From positions 64,001 to 96,985 of the forward strand of contig NZ_BOOA01000031.1 of the NCBI RefSeq assembly GCF_016862995.1: DNA of 32,985 nt, in the 5' to 3' direction. Below are positions 6,891 to 15,161 of the stretch, in pieces; position 1 is the stretch's first letter; each line of letters starts with the position of its first letter. The notes beneath the pieces are model-generated. The model made no database searches. It saw only the letters and a program-made list of their open reading frames with translations, and was not told where the DNA came from. A program made the translations under genes and the position numbers. This stretch comes from Acrocarpospora phusangensis. Its GTDB lineage: Bacteria; Actinomycetota; Actinomycetes; Streptosporangiales; Streptosporangiaceae.

Positions 6891-8174
6891 GTGAAGGAAA
6901 TCGCCAGGGAAACCGTCGTCGTGCTGTTCAACCGCGACCTGCGGGTCGGCGACCATCCCGCGCTCGCCGAAGCCTGCGCGGGGGCCCGGCACGTGCTGCC
7001 GCTCTTCGTGCTCGACCCCGGGATGGACGCGCGCGGCCGGGCCGGTTTCCTGGCCGAGTGCCTGGCCGACCTGCGGGCCTCACTCCGCGACCGCGGCGGC
7101 GACCTGGTGGTCCGCCGCGGCGACCCGGCGGCCGAGGCGGTACGGCTGGCGCGCGAGGTGAACGCGTCCGCCGTCTGGGCCTCCGCCGACGTGACCGCGT
7201 ACGCGCGGGCCAGGGAACGGCGGCTGGCCCGGGACTGCGAGCGGGAACGGCTGGAGTTCCGGCTGTTCCCCGGGGTCACGGTGGTCCCGCCCGGCCGGTT
7301 GATCCCCACCGGCGGGGATCACTACAAGGTGTTCACGCCGTACTGGCGGGCGTGGGCGGGGACGCGGTGGCGGGAACTCGTGGAGGCGCCGGAGCGGGTG
7401 AGCCTGCCGCCCGGGGTCGAGCCGGGGGAGCTGCCGGAGGCGGAGCGGGAGCCGTACGTGCCGGGTGGGGAGAGCAGGGTGCGGCGGCGGATGGAGCTGT
7501 GGCTGCGGCACGGCCTGGAGGACTACGCGGCCGGGCACGACGACCTGGCGGGGGACCGGACGTCGCGGCTGAGCCCGTACCTGCACTTCGGGTGTGTGTC
7601 GCCGCTGGAGCTGGCCCGGCTGGGATCGCGGAACGAGGAGTTCGTACGGCAGCTGTGCTGGCGTGACTTCTACCACCAGGTCACCTACGCGTTTCCTGAA
7701 ATTTCACGACGTGATTATCGGCCGCGTGGGCGGGACTGGAACGAGGACAAGGACGTCGCCCAGGCCTGGCGGGAAGGAATGACCGGAATTCCCATTGTGG
7801 ACGCCGGCATGCGGCAGCTCGCCGCCGAGGGCTGGATGCACAACCGGGCCCGCCTGATCGTCGCCTCGTACCTCACCAAGACCCTGGGCGTGGACTGGCG
7901 CGTGGGCGCCGACCACTTCGCCGACCTGCTCCTGGACGCCGACGTGGCCAACAACTGCGGCAACTGGCAGTGGATGGCGGGCACCGGCAACGACACCCGC
8001 CCCAACCGCGTGCTCAACCCGATCCGCCAGGCCAGGAAGTTCGACCCCGAGGGGGAGTACGTCCGGCGCTACGTCCTGGAACTCCAGTCCTACCCCGGCG
8101 GGGCCGTCCACGAGCCGTGGCGGCTCTCCCGCCCGGTGCGCGGCTACCCGTCACCGATCACAGCACAGGCCTGA
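6891..8174 (+). CDS. phr: Deoxyribodipyrimidine photolyase (class I CPD type)
   Basis: 427 residues from GTG 6891, which has GAAGG seven bases upstream and begins directly before the conserved VVVLFNRDLRVGDHPAL. The frame is open back to ATG 6762, but that would add 43 residues with no family match and overlap the divergent regulator start. The N-terminal antenna domain is followed by the FAD domain: WRDFYHQVTYAFPE, GIPIVDAGMRQL, GWMHNRARLIVASYL, LLDADVANNCGNWQWMAG and NPIRQARKFDP. The enzyme uses blue/near-UV light to split cyclobutane pyrimidine dimers. Being divergent from a LitR-type regulator and ECF sigma gene, it is probably light-induced. Codons around 7690-7800 are locally AT-ending. 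Confidence 0.95.
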   Translation: MKEIARETVVVLFNRDLRVGDHPALAEACAGARHVLPLFVLDPGMDARGRAGFLAECLADLRASLRDRGGDLVVRRGDPAAEAVRLAREVNASAVWASADVTAYARARERRLARDCERERLEFRLFPGVTVVPPGRLIPTGGDHYKVFTPYWRAWAGTRWRELVEAPERVSLPPGVEPGELPEAEREPYVPGGESRVRRRMELWLRHGLEDYAAGHDDLAGDRTSRLSPYLHFGCVSPLELARLGSRNEEFVRQLCWRDFYHQVTYAFPEISRRDYRPRGRDWNEDKDVAQAWREGMTGIPIVDAGMRQLAAEGWMHNRARLIVASYLTKTLGVDWRVGADHFADLLLDADVANNCGNWQWMAGTGNDTRPNRVLNPIRQARKFDPEGEYVRRYVLELQSYPGGAVHEPWRLSRPVRGYPSPITAQA

Positions 8175-8225
8175 CCGCTGGGCGAGTTGGCCCTGCTATT
8201 TCAGGAAATCGGGCATAGCGCGCGA

Positions 8226-8231
8226 TACGAT
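8226..8231 (+). promoter_or_regulatory. -10 element, probable leaderless promoter for the DUF574 gene
   Basis: TACGAT ends six bases before ATG 8238, so transcription would start at or next to the start codon. No Shine-Dalgarno lies before that ATG. No convincing -35 hexamer was found. Confidence 0.45.
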
Positions 8232-8237
8232 GCGCCC

Positions 8238-9011
8238 ATGGCCGACCGCAATCCCCCGGGCGGTGTGGACGTTTCGACGCCCAACTCCGCGCGCATCTAT
8301 GACTACATGCTCGGGGGCAAGGACAACTTCGCCGTCGACCGGGCGGCGGCGGCCGAGATCCTGAACGTCTTCCCGGAGTCCCGAGAGGGCGCCAGGGCCA
8401 ACAGGAAGTTCCTGGGCGACGCGGTGCGGTTCATGGCACGGTCCGGGATCCGGCAGTTCCTGGACATCGGGGCGGGCCTGCCCACGCAGGACAACGTGCA
8501 CCAGGTAGCGCGGCAGGAGGCTCCGGACGCGCGGGTGGTCTACGTGGACCGGGACCCCGTGGTCTGCGTGCACGGGCGCGCGATCCTGGCCAGCGACGCG
8601 GGCGTCTCGATGGTCGAGGCGGACCTCGCCGACGGCGAGAAGGTCACGGCGGGGGCGAGCGAGACCGGCCTGATCGACTGGTCCCAGCCGCTGGGCGTGC
8701 TGATGGCCGGCGTGCTCCACCACCTCCCCGACCCGTACGACCAGGTGGCCAAGATCCGCGAGGCGATGGCCCCGGGCAGCTACCTGGTGATCAGCCACAT
8801 GACCGTCCAGGAGTCCCGCCGCGGCGACACCGACGTGGTCAACGACACCTTCACCACCCCGCGCGGCGGCGGACTGTTCCCCCGTACGGTCGAGGAGATC
8901 GACCGTTTCTTCGGGGACTTCGAGAGGCTGGACACCCTCGACTTCATCGAGGCCTCCGTGCTGCGCAGGTTCGCCGCCCTCGGCTGGGGCGGAGTCGCCA
9001 GGAAGCCGTGA
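8238..9011 (+). CDS. DUF574-family SAM-dependent methyltransferase
   Basis: 257 residues. The opening VDVSTPNSARIYDYMLGGKD is the hallmark of the actinobacterial S-adenosylmethionine methyltransferase family PF04672 (DUF574). A Rossmann SAM site follows with FLDIGAGLPTQDNVHQVA, an acidic strand end in VVYVDRDPVV, and LMAGVLHHLPDPYDQVAK. The physiological substrate of this family, which is often present in many copies per genome, is not known to me. ATG 8238 was preferred over the upstream in-frame ATG 8187 because conservation begins near it and a -10 element lies at leaderless spacing. It follows photolyase after 63 bases and may be under its own promoter. Confidence 0.92.
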   Translation: MADRNPPGGVDVSTPNSARIYDYMLGGKDNFAVDRAAAAEILNVFPESREGARANRKFLGDAVRFMARSGIRQFLDIGAGLPTQDNVHQVARQEAPDARVVYVDRDPVVCVHGRAILASDAGVSMVEADLADGEKVTAGASETGLIDWSQPLGVLMAGVLHHLPDPYDQVAKIREAMAPGSYLVISHMTVQESRRGDTDVVNDTFTTPRGGGLFPRTVEEIDRFFGDFERLDTLDFIEASVLRRFAALGWGGVARKP

Positions 9012-9035
9012 GATCGGGCGATCTATCCTGGCCTG

Positions 9036-9575
9036 ATGGCACACGTTGAGGCGGTCAGCAGCAGCGGCGCGTACACCTTCAGCAAGCCCAACCAGGATGT
9101 GATCCGCCTGCTCGCCGGGCTCGGCGTGGAGGGCGACGCGCACCAGGGCGTCACGGTCAAGCACCGCTCCCGGATGGCCCGCGACCCCAGCCAGCCCAAC
9201 CTCCGCCAGGTCCACCTCATCCACGCCGAGTTCCACGACGAGCTGGCCGGCTCCGGCTTCTCCGTACGCGCGGGCGACATGGGGGAGAACGTCACCACCC
9301 GGGGTCTGGACCTGCTGGGGCTGCCCACCGGGACCAGGCTCCGGCTCGGCCCCGAGGCCGTGATCGAGGTGACCGGCCTGCGCAATCCGTGCGCGCAGCT
9401 CGACCGGTTCCAGGACGGCCTGATGAAGGAGTGCGTCTACCGCGACGAGGACGGCGAGCTGGTCCGCAGGGCGGGCGTGATGGCCGTCGTGATCACCGGC
9501 GGCGAGATCCGTCCCGGGGACCCGATCGCCGTGACCTACCCGCCCGAGCCGCACACGGCCCTGGTGCCCGTCTAA
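9036..9575 (+). CDS. MOSC domain-containing protein
   Basis: 179 residues. The sequence shows LAGLGVEGDAHQG, RQVHLIHAEFHDEL, FSVRAGDMGENVTTRGLDLL and the conserved Cys in GLRNPCAQLD (Cys119), all typical of stand-alone MOSC (molybdenum cofactor sulfurase C-terminal) proteins. These carry sulfur to metal-sulfur or substrate centres; the partner here is unknown. TATCCT at 9024-9029, six bases before ATG 9036, suggests a leaderless transcript. The stop overlaps the convergent glycosyltransferase-like gene by four bases. Confidence 0.93.
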   Translation: MAHVEAVSSSGAYTFSKPNQDVIRLLAGLGVEGDAHQGVTVKHRSRMARDPSQPNLRQVHLIHAEFHDELAGSGFSVRAGDMGENVTTRGLDLLGLPTGTRLRLGPEAVIEVTGLRNPCAQLDRFQDGLMKECVYRDEDGELVRRAGVMAVVITGGEIRPGDPIAVTYPPEPHTALVPV

Positions 9576-11491
9576 AAGAGGGCCAGGGATTCGGCCGGGA
9601 CGTACCCCTCCAGGGCGGCCGAGGCGAACAGCCGGCCTTCGGCGATCTCGCGGACGCAGACGTAGGAGTAGCGGTCGGCCGAGTAGACGCGGATGGCGTC
9701 CGCGCGGGCCTGGCGCATCAGGACCTCGTCCCAGTCGTCGGTGACGTCGGCGAAGCCCAGCTCCTGGAGGGCGGGACGGCGGGCGAGCAGGGTGCCGCCG
9801 GCGACCTCGGCCAGGAACCGGTGCTCGGTGCCGGGCTGGCGGAGCAGGGTGGCCCCGGCGACCTGGATGTAGCAGGAGGCCTTGCCGATGATCTCCGCGT
9901 CGGTGGCGGCGAAGTGGCGGAGGGCGTCGGCGAGGTAGTGCTCGCCGTACAGGTCGCGGGGGTCGAAGACGGCGACGTGGTCGCCGTCGGCGAGGCGGAG
10001 GGCGCGGTCGAGGGCGGCGCCGCGGGTGAGCGGGCCCGCGGTGCGGATGACCGCCTCCACGTCCAGGCCGTGCAGCGACTTCTCCACGAGCCCGGCGTCC
10101 AGGCCGTCGGCCACGATCACCAGCTGCTCCGGGCGGCGGAGCTGGCGGGCCAGCTGGGCGACCAGATGGTCCAGCTCGCCGGGCGAGGCCACGGCCGCGA
10201 TGGCGGTGACGACGCCGCTGTTGCGGACGCTGGGCACCCCGATCGTGTCCATGATCGGATCCAGGTACGGCGTGACCGCCGTGGTCGCCCGCCAGGCCAG
10301 ATGGGCGTTCGGGACGGCCTCGCCGAGGTCCGCCGGGGGCTTGGCGCCGGCCAGCCGGACCACGGGCGTGCCGCACGCCTCGATCTCGGCGATCACCCGG
10401 GGGTCGGCGTCCACCCCGGCGAGCACCGCGGCGGGCTGCCGGTAGGCCGTCAGCACGTCGTCGTAGCTGGACTTGTCGGTGGACGACTGGCCGATCAGCG
10501 GCTCCCACTCGCCCTCGACCGAGCCGAGCGTGCGGATCTCACCGGTCCGGCCGCCGGCCGCCGGGATCTGGTTGTGCACCCGCGGCTGCACGGTGTGCGG
10601 CAGCACGCCCACCCGGTCGTGGCGGAGCGCGGAGCGCCACTCCCGGGCGCGGGGTTCGCTGGTGGCCAGCACGTACTCGAACAGCTCGGCCGCGGGGAAG
10701 GCCTTCCCGACCGAGCCGGAGGAGTGCCAGTAGACCGTCTTCACGCCGCGCTTCTTGCACGCCTCGACCAGGTCGCGCAGCGCCCGCGATTGGCCGTCCA
10801 TGGCCTCCAGCCAGCGCCCGCCGTTGCCCTGGCGCGGCCCCGGCCGTACCGACTCCACGAAGAGCACGTGCGGCTGGTGCTCCTCCAGCATGGCCTGCCA
10901 GTTCTCGGGGCCGAAGTTGGTGACCTGCCGCCACTCGTACCGCATGAGCGCCTCGGTCTGCCGGTCCACGATCGCCGCCACCGTCAGGTACGGCCGGACC
11001 AGCGGCCCCTTCGGCACCACGAACGACTCGGCCAGCGGCGTGGAGACCGCGGGCCCGGCGGAGTCGGGCACGACCGGCGCCACGCCGCCCTCGTTCACCA
11101 CCGGGTCCGGCGTGAAGTCGGAGCGCTTGGGCGCGGGGCGTTTCTTGACGGGGGCCTTGAGCGTCCTGGCCACCGTGCCGGGGTTCTTCGTCTGGATCGC
11201 GTCGCCGAGCTGGGACCACCGGCTGCCCTGCACCGATTCGAGCTTCCACTGCGCCACCTCGGTCAGGTAGCGCTGCTCGGCCAGGTGCTTGGCCAGCTGG
11301 GCGGCCTGCCTTTCGACCGCCCTGAGCCGGGCTTCGGCGGTCTTGGCCCTGGTCAGGGCGTCGGCCTCGGTGCGGGCGGCCTCGTCCAGCCGCGCCTGGT
11401 AGTCGACGAGCAGCCGGGCCAGTTCGGCGGCGCCCGCAGCCTGCTCGACGGCCTGCGCCAGGGCCCGCCGGACGCTCTCCAGCTCACTCAT
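9572..11491 (-). CDS. Coiled-coil glycosyltransferase-like protein (CgeB-like region plus GT2-like region)
   Basis: 639 residues from ATG 11491. Residues about 3-95 are heptad-rich (LESVRRALAQAVEQAAGAAE and similar), predicting a coiled coil. A Pro/Lys/Arg linker follows to about residue 165. The middle part (YLTVAAIVDRQTEALMRYEW, PHVLFVESV, KTVYWHSSGSVGKAF) resembles CgeB/spore-maturation-type glycosyltransferases. The C-terminal third resembles a nucleotide-sugar GT-A domain (LVIVADGLDAGL, LRLADGDHVAVFDPRDLYGE). The sugar and acceptor are unknown; a cell-surface glycan is plausible. The start is not certain, because the best upstream Shine-Dalgarno (AAGGAGG, 11557-11563) is not placed for this ATG. 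It is divergent from the asparagine-synthase-like gene, suggesting one pathway. Confidence 0.72.
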   Translation of the reverse strand: MSELESVRRALAQAVEQAAGAAELARLLVDYQARLDEAARTEADALTRAKTAEARLRAVERQAAQLAKHLAEQRYLTEVAQWKLESVQGSRWSQLGDAIQTKNPGTVARTLKAPVKKRPAPKRSDFTPDPVVNEGGVAPVVPDSAGPAVSTPLAESFVVPKGPLVRPYLTVAAIVDRQTEALMRYEWRQVTNFGPENWQAMLEEHQPHVLFVESVRPGPRQGNGGRWLEAMDGQSRALRDLVEACKKRGVKTVYWHSSGSVGKAFPAAELFEYVLATSEPRAREWRSALRHDRVGVLPHTVQPRVHNQIPAAGGRTGEIRTLGSVEGEWEPLIGQSSTDKSSYDDVLTAYRQPAAVLAGVDADPRVIAEIEACGTPVVRLAGAKPPADLGEAVPNAHLAWRATTAVTPYLDPIMDTIGVPSVRNSGVVTAIAAVASPGELDHLVAQLARQLRRPEQLVIVADGLDAGLVEKSLHGLDVEAVIRTAGPLTRGAALDRALRLADGDHVAVFDPRDLYGEHYLADALRHFAATDAEIIGKASCYIQVAGATLLRQPGTEHRFLAEVAGGTLLARRPALQELGFADVTDDWDEVLMRQARADAIRVYSADRYSYVCVREIAEGRLFASAALEGYVPAESLALF

Positions 11492-11529
11492 AGCGGTCAC
11501 AATATCCGCATACCGGGCAGCGGAAGACG

Positions 11530-11563
11530 TCAATACGGCACCAAGCGCACCCCTCACCTCCTT
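11530..11563 (-). other. Strong Shine-Dalgarno plus six-codon ORF, candidate leader peptide
   Basis: Reading leftward, AAGGAGG (11563-11557) is followed six bases later by GTG 11550, then codons for MRLVPY and TGA at 11532-11530. It lies 38 bases before the glycosyltransferase-like start. This could be a translated leader, or the ribosome site may be coincidental. Only the sequence pattern is observed. Confidence 0.25.
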
Positions 11564-11596
11564 AAACTCGTCGGAATACCGATCGGGAGGACACAC

Positions 11597-13303
11597 GTGC
11601 GCAGAGGTGAGTGGCCGACATACCTGGCCAGGCCGTATGTGTGTGGTGCATTCGGGCCCTTCGACCAGTCCAGGCTGGACCTGCTGGCCCGCTCCGGGCC
11701 GCCGGTGGACGCCGCGTACGTCACGCGGGACGCCGCCGTGCTGAGCTCGGGGCCGCTCACGCCGTACGACAGCGGGCCGACCATGGCCGCGTTCTCGTGG
11801 GGCGACCGCAGGCCCATCGCCGGCGGGGACTGGCTGCGCGTCGCCGAGACCTTCGAGGCGCCCGGCCTCATCGACGCGCCGGACGCGGTGACGCTGCACA
11901 CCGGCGCGTTCGGGCTCATCGACGTGTACTACCTGACCGACGGCGACGCCGTGTACTTCTCCGGCCTGATCGAGCCGCTGCTGGCGCTGGCGCGGCGGCC
12001 GTACGAGGTCAACTGGGACGCGTGGGCGGCCATCCTCAAGCTCACCTACCCACTGCTGGAGGACACCCCGTACGCGCAGATCAAGCGGCTGCCCGGGGCG
12101 ACGGCGCTGAGCTGGTCGCGGACCAGGGGGCGGCTGGGCGTGGACCGGCGGGCGCCGCGCTGGGTGCGCGAGGAGCCGTTCGACCGGGGGATCACCGGCG
12201 GCGACATCGTGGCGCTGCTGCACGAGGCGCTCAAGCCGTACGAGAAGGTGCTGGTGCCGGTCAGCGGCGGGTACGACTCGCGGCTGCTGGCCAGCGTGGC
12301 GGTGGCCCAGCGCAAGGACATCGTCTCCTGGACGACCAGCCCGGACGACGGGCTGGACAACGACCTCGACTTCGCCAGGTACATCACCCGCGAGCTGGGC
12401 GTCGAGCACCGGATCGTGCCGCAGCGGGCCGAGGACTACCCGGACGAGGCCCGCTGGGCGGCCCGGCGGCTGGAGTACCTGACCAGCCACCACGCCTGGT
12501 ACTCGCCGTTCGCCCGGGAGGTCCACCAGGCCGGCCGGGCGGTCGTGGACGGGCTGGCCGGCGGGCCGCTGATGAAGAACTTCCTGATCACCGCGGACGC
12601 GGTGGGCGCGGGCACCGGCCAGGACCGCAGGCGGGCCCTGCTGGCCGCGCTGGCCGTGGGCGACCCGCACCTGCCGGTGCTGGGCGAGCGGGCCTCCGCG
12701 TGGATGGACGACACCGTGAGCACCGCCTTCGACCAGGCCACCTCCATGCTGCGCGGCCACCGCAGCGAGCTGCCGCTGAGCGTGCTGCACACCAGGACCG
12801 CGCGCGGCATCGCCCGCTCCCCGGTCAACCTGGTCGGCCCGGAGGCGACGCCGGTCTTCCCGTTCCTGTATCCGGACTTCTTCGACGCGGCGCTCTCGGT
12901 GCCGGTCGCCAGGAAGGAGGGCGGGCGCTTCTACCGCGAGATCCTGCGCGCCGCCAACCCGAAGGTGGCCGCGCTGCCCTCCACCAACGGCGCGCTGCCG
13001 CACCGGCGGGTGCCGCTGCGCTCGTCCGCCCCGGCGGCGCGCGAGTGGAACCACGCGATGCTGCGCAGGGCCGCCCGCGTCCCGGGGCTGATGTCGCCGG
13101 GCATGCTGGAGGTGGTCGAGGCCGGACCGGACGCGCTGGCCGCCTTCGGATCCTGGAATTCCCGTTTCTGGCTGCGCGGTTTAGTACTTTTCGGTTCCTG
13201 GCTGACGGACTACGAGGACGTGCTGGGCGACCTCACGCCTCCCTGGAGCGCTGGTGAGATCACCGATGGTAACCGCGTGGAAACGCCAGAAAACCCGCTG
13301 TAA
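11597..13303 (+). CDS. Asparagine-synthase-like ATP-dependent amide ligase lacking the glutaminase Cys
   Basis: 568 residues from GTG 11597, with GGGAGG six bases upstream. The C-terminal part carries the PP-loop ATP pyrophosphatase motif VSGGYDSRLL (Ser223-Ser228) and downstream asparagine-synthase features (ISWTTSP-like strand VSWTTSPDD, then NDLDFARYI, YLTSHHAWYSPFAREV). The N-terminal 200 residues look like the class II glutamine amidotransferase fold (HTGAFGLIDVYYLTDGDAVYF), but the protein begins MRRGEWPTY and lacks the N-terminal Cys nucleophile. It therefore probably uses ammonia or another amine, or acts as an acyl-adenylating ligase. The product is unknown. No lasso-peptide precursor or B1/C partner was found nearby. 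Codons near 13145-13300 are AT-richer. Confidence 0.8.
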   Translation: MRRGEWPTYLARPYVCGAFGPFDQSRLDLLARSGPPVDAAYVTRDAAVLSSGPLTPYDSGPTMAAFSWGDRRPIAGGDWLRVAETFEAPGLIDAPDAVTLHTGAFGLIDVYYLTDGDAVYFSGLIEPLLALARRPYEVNWDAWAAILKLTYPLLEDTPYAQIKRLPGATALSWSRTRGRLGVDRRAPRWVREEPFDRGITGGDIVALLHEALKPYEKVLVPVSGGYDSRLLASVAVAQRKDIVSWTTSPDDGLDNDLDFARYITRELGVEHRIVPQRAEDYPDEARWAARRLEYLTSHHAWYSPFAREVHQAGRAVVDGLAGGPLMKNFLITADAVGAGTGQDRRRALLAALAVGDPHLPVLGERASAWMDDTVSTAFDQATSMLRGHRSELPLSVLHTRTARGIARSPVNLVGPEATPVFPFLYPDFFDAALSVPVARKEGGRFYREILRAANPKVAALPSTNGALPHRRVPLRSSAPAAREWNHAMLRRAARVPGLMSPGMLEVVEAGPDALAAFGSWNSRFWLRGLVLFGSWLTDYEDVLGDLTPPWSAGEITDGNRVETPENPL

Positions 13304-13396
13304 GGGCTACGTAATCGTTCCCTGTCAACCCAGGTCAGATGGTATTTTCTGGCAACCGCCGCACTGAGCTGCGGACTTGAACAACCCTCCTCCCCC

Positions 13397-13410
13397 GTAA
13401 AGCGATGTTC
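13397..13410 (+). promoter_or_regulatory. 14-base motif before treS, repeated before the sugar importer
   Basis: GTAAAGCGATGTTC ends one base before treS ATG 13412. The identical 14-mer occurs at 18901-18914, just before the Shine-Dalgarno of the first sugar-binding protein gene. TTGAAC at 13377-13382 could serve as a -35 with a short spacer. Function is unknown. Confidence 0.35.
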
Positions 13411-13411
13411 G

Positions 13412-15100
<1,689 letters not shown>

Positions 15101-15107
15101 AAAGGCT

Positions 15108-15161
15108 GGCGGGCTGACCTGGGCGCGGACGGGCGCGGTTCCGGGTCCGGGTCAGCCCGCC
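15108..15161. terminator. Bidirectional terminator hairpin between treS and the FtsX-type permease
   Basis: GGCGGGCTGACC (15108-15119) and its perfect complement GGTCAGCCCGCC (15150-15161) flank a 30-base loop. The genes on both sides converge on it, and the right arm contains the permease stop. The stem is long and GC-rich with no U tract, as usual for actinomycetes. Confidence 0.7.

Noticed and set aside
9572-13054. A continuous minus-strand reading frame of more than 1100 codons
   Set aside because: Only the part from ATG 11491 leftward has the expected codon pattern and protein-like sequence; the rest is the antisense of the ligase gene, a common artefact of high-GC DNA.
9389-13303. A continuous plus-strand frame of about 1300 codons running into the ligase gene
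   Set aside because: The upstream part is antisense to the glycosyltransferase-like gene; GTG 11597 with GGGAGG is the real start.
11597-13303. Lasso-peptide cyclase (B protein) with cluster
   Set aside because: No precursor peptide, leader-binding protein or protease was found nearby; the partner is a glycosyltransferase-like gene.
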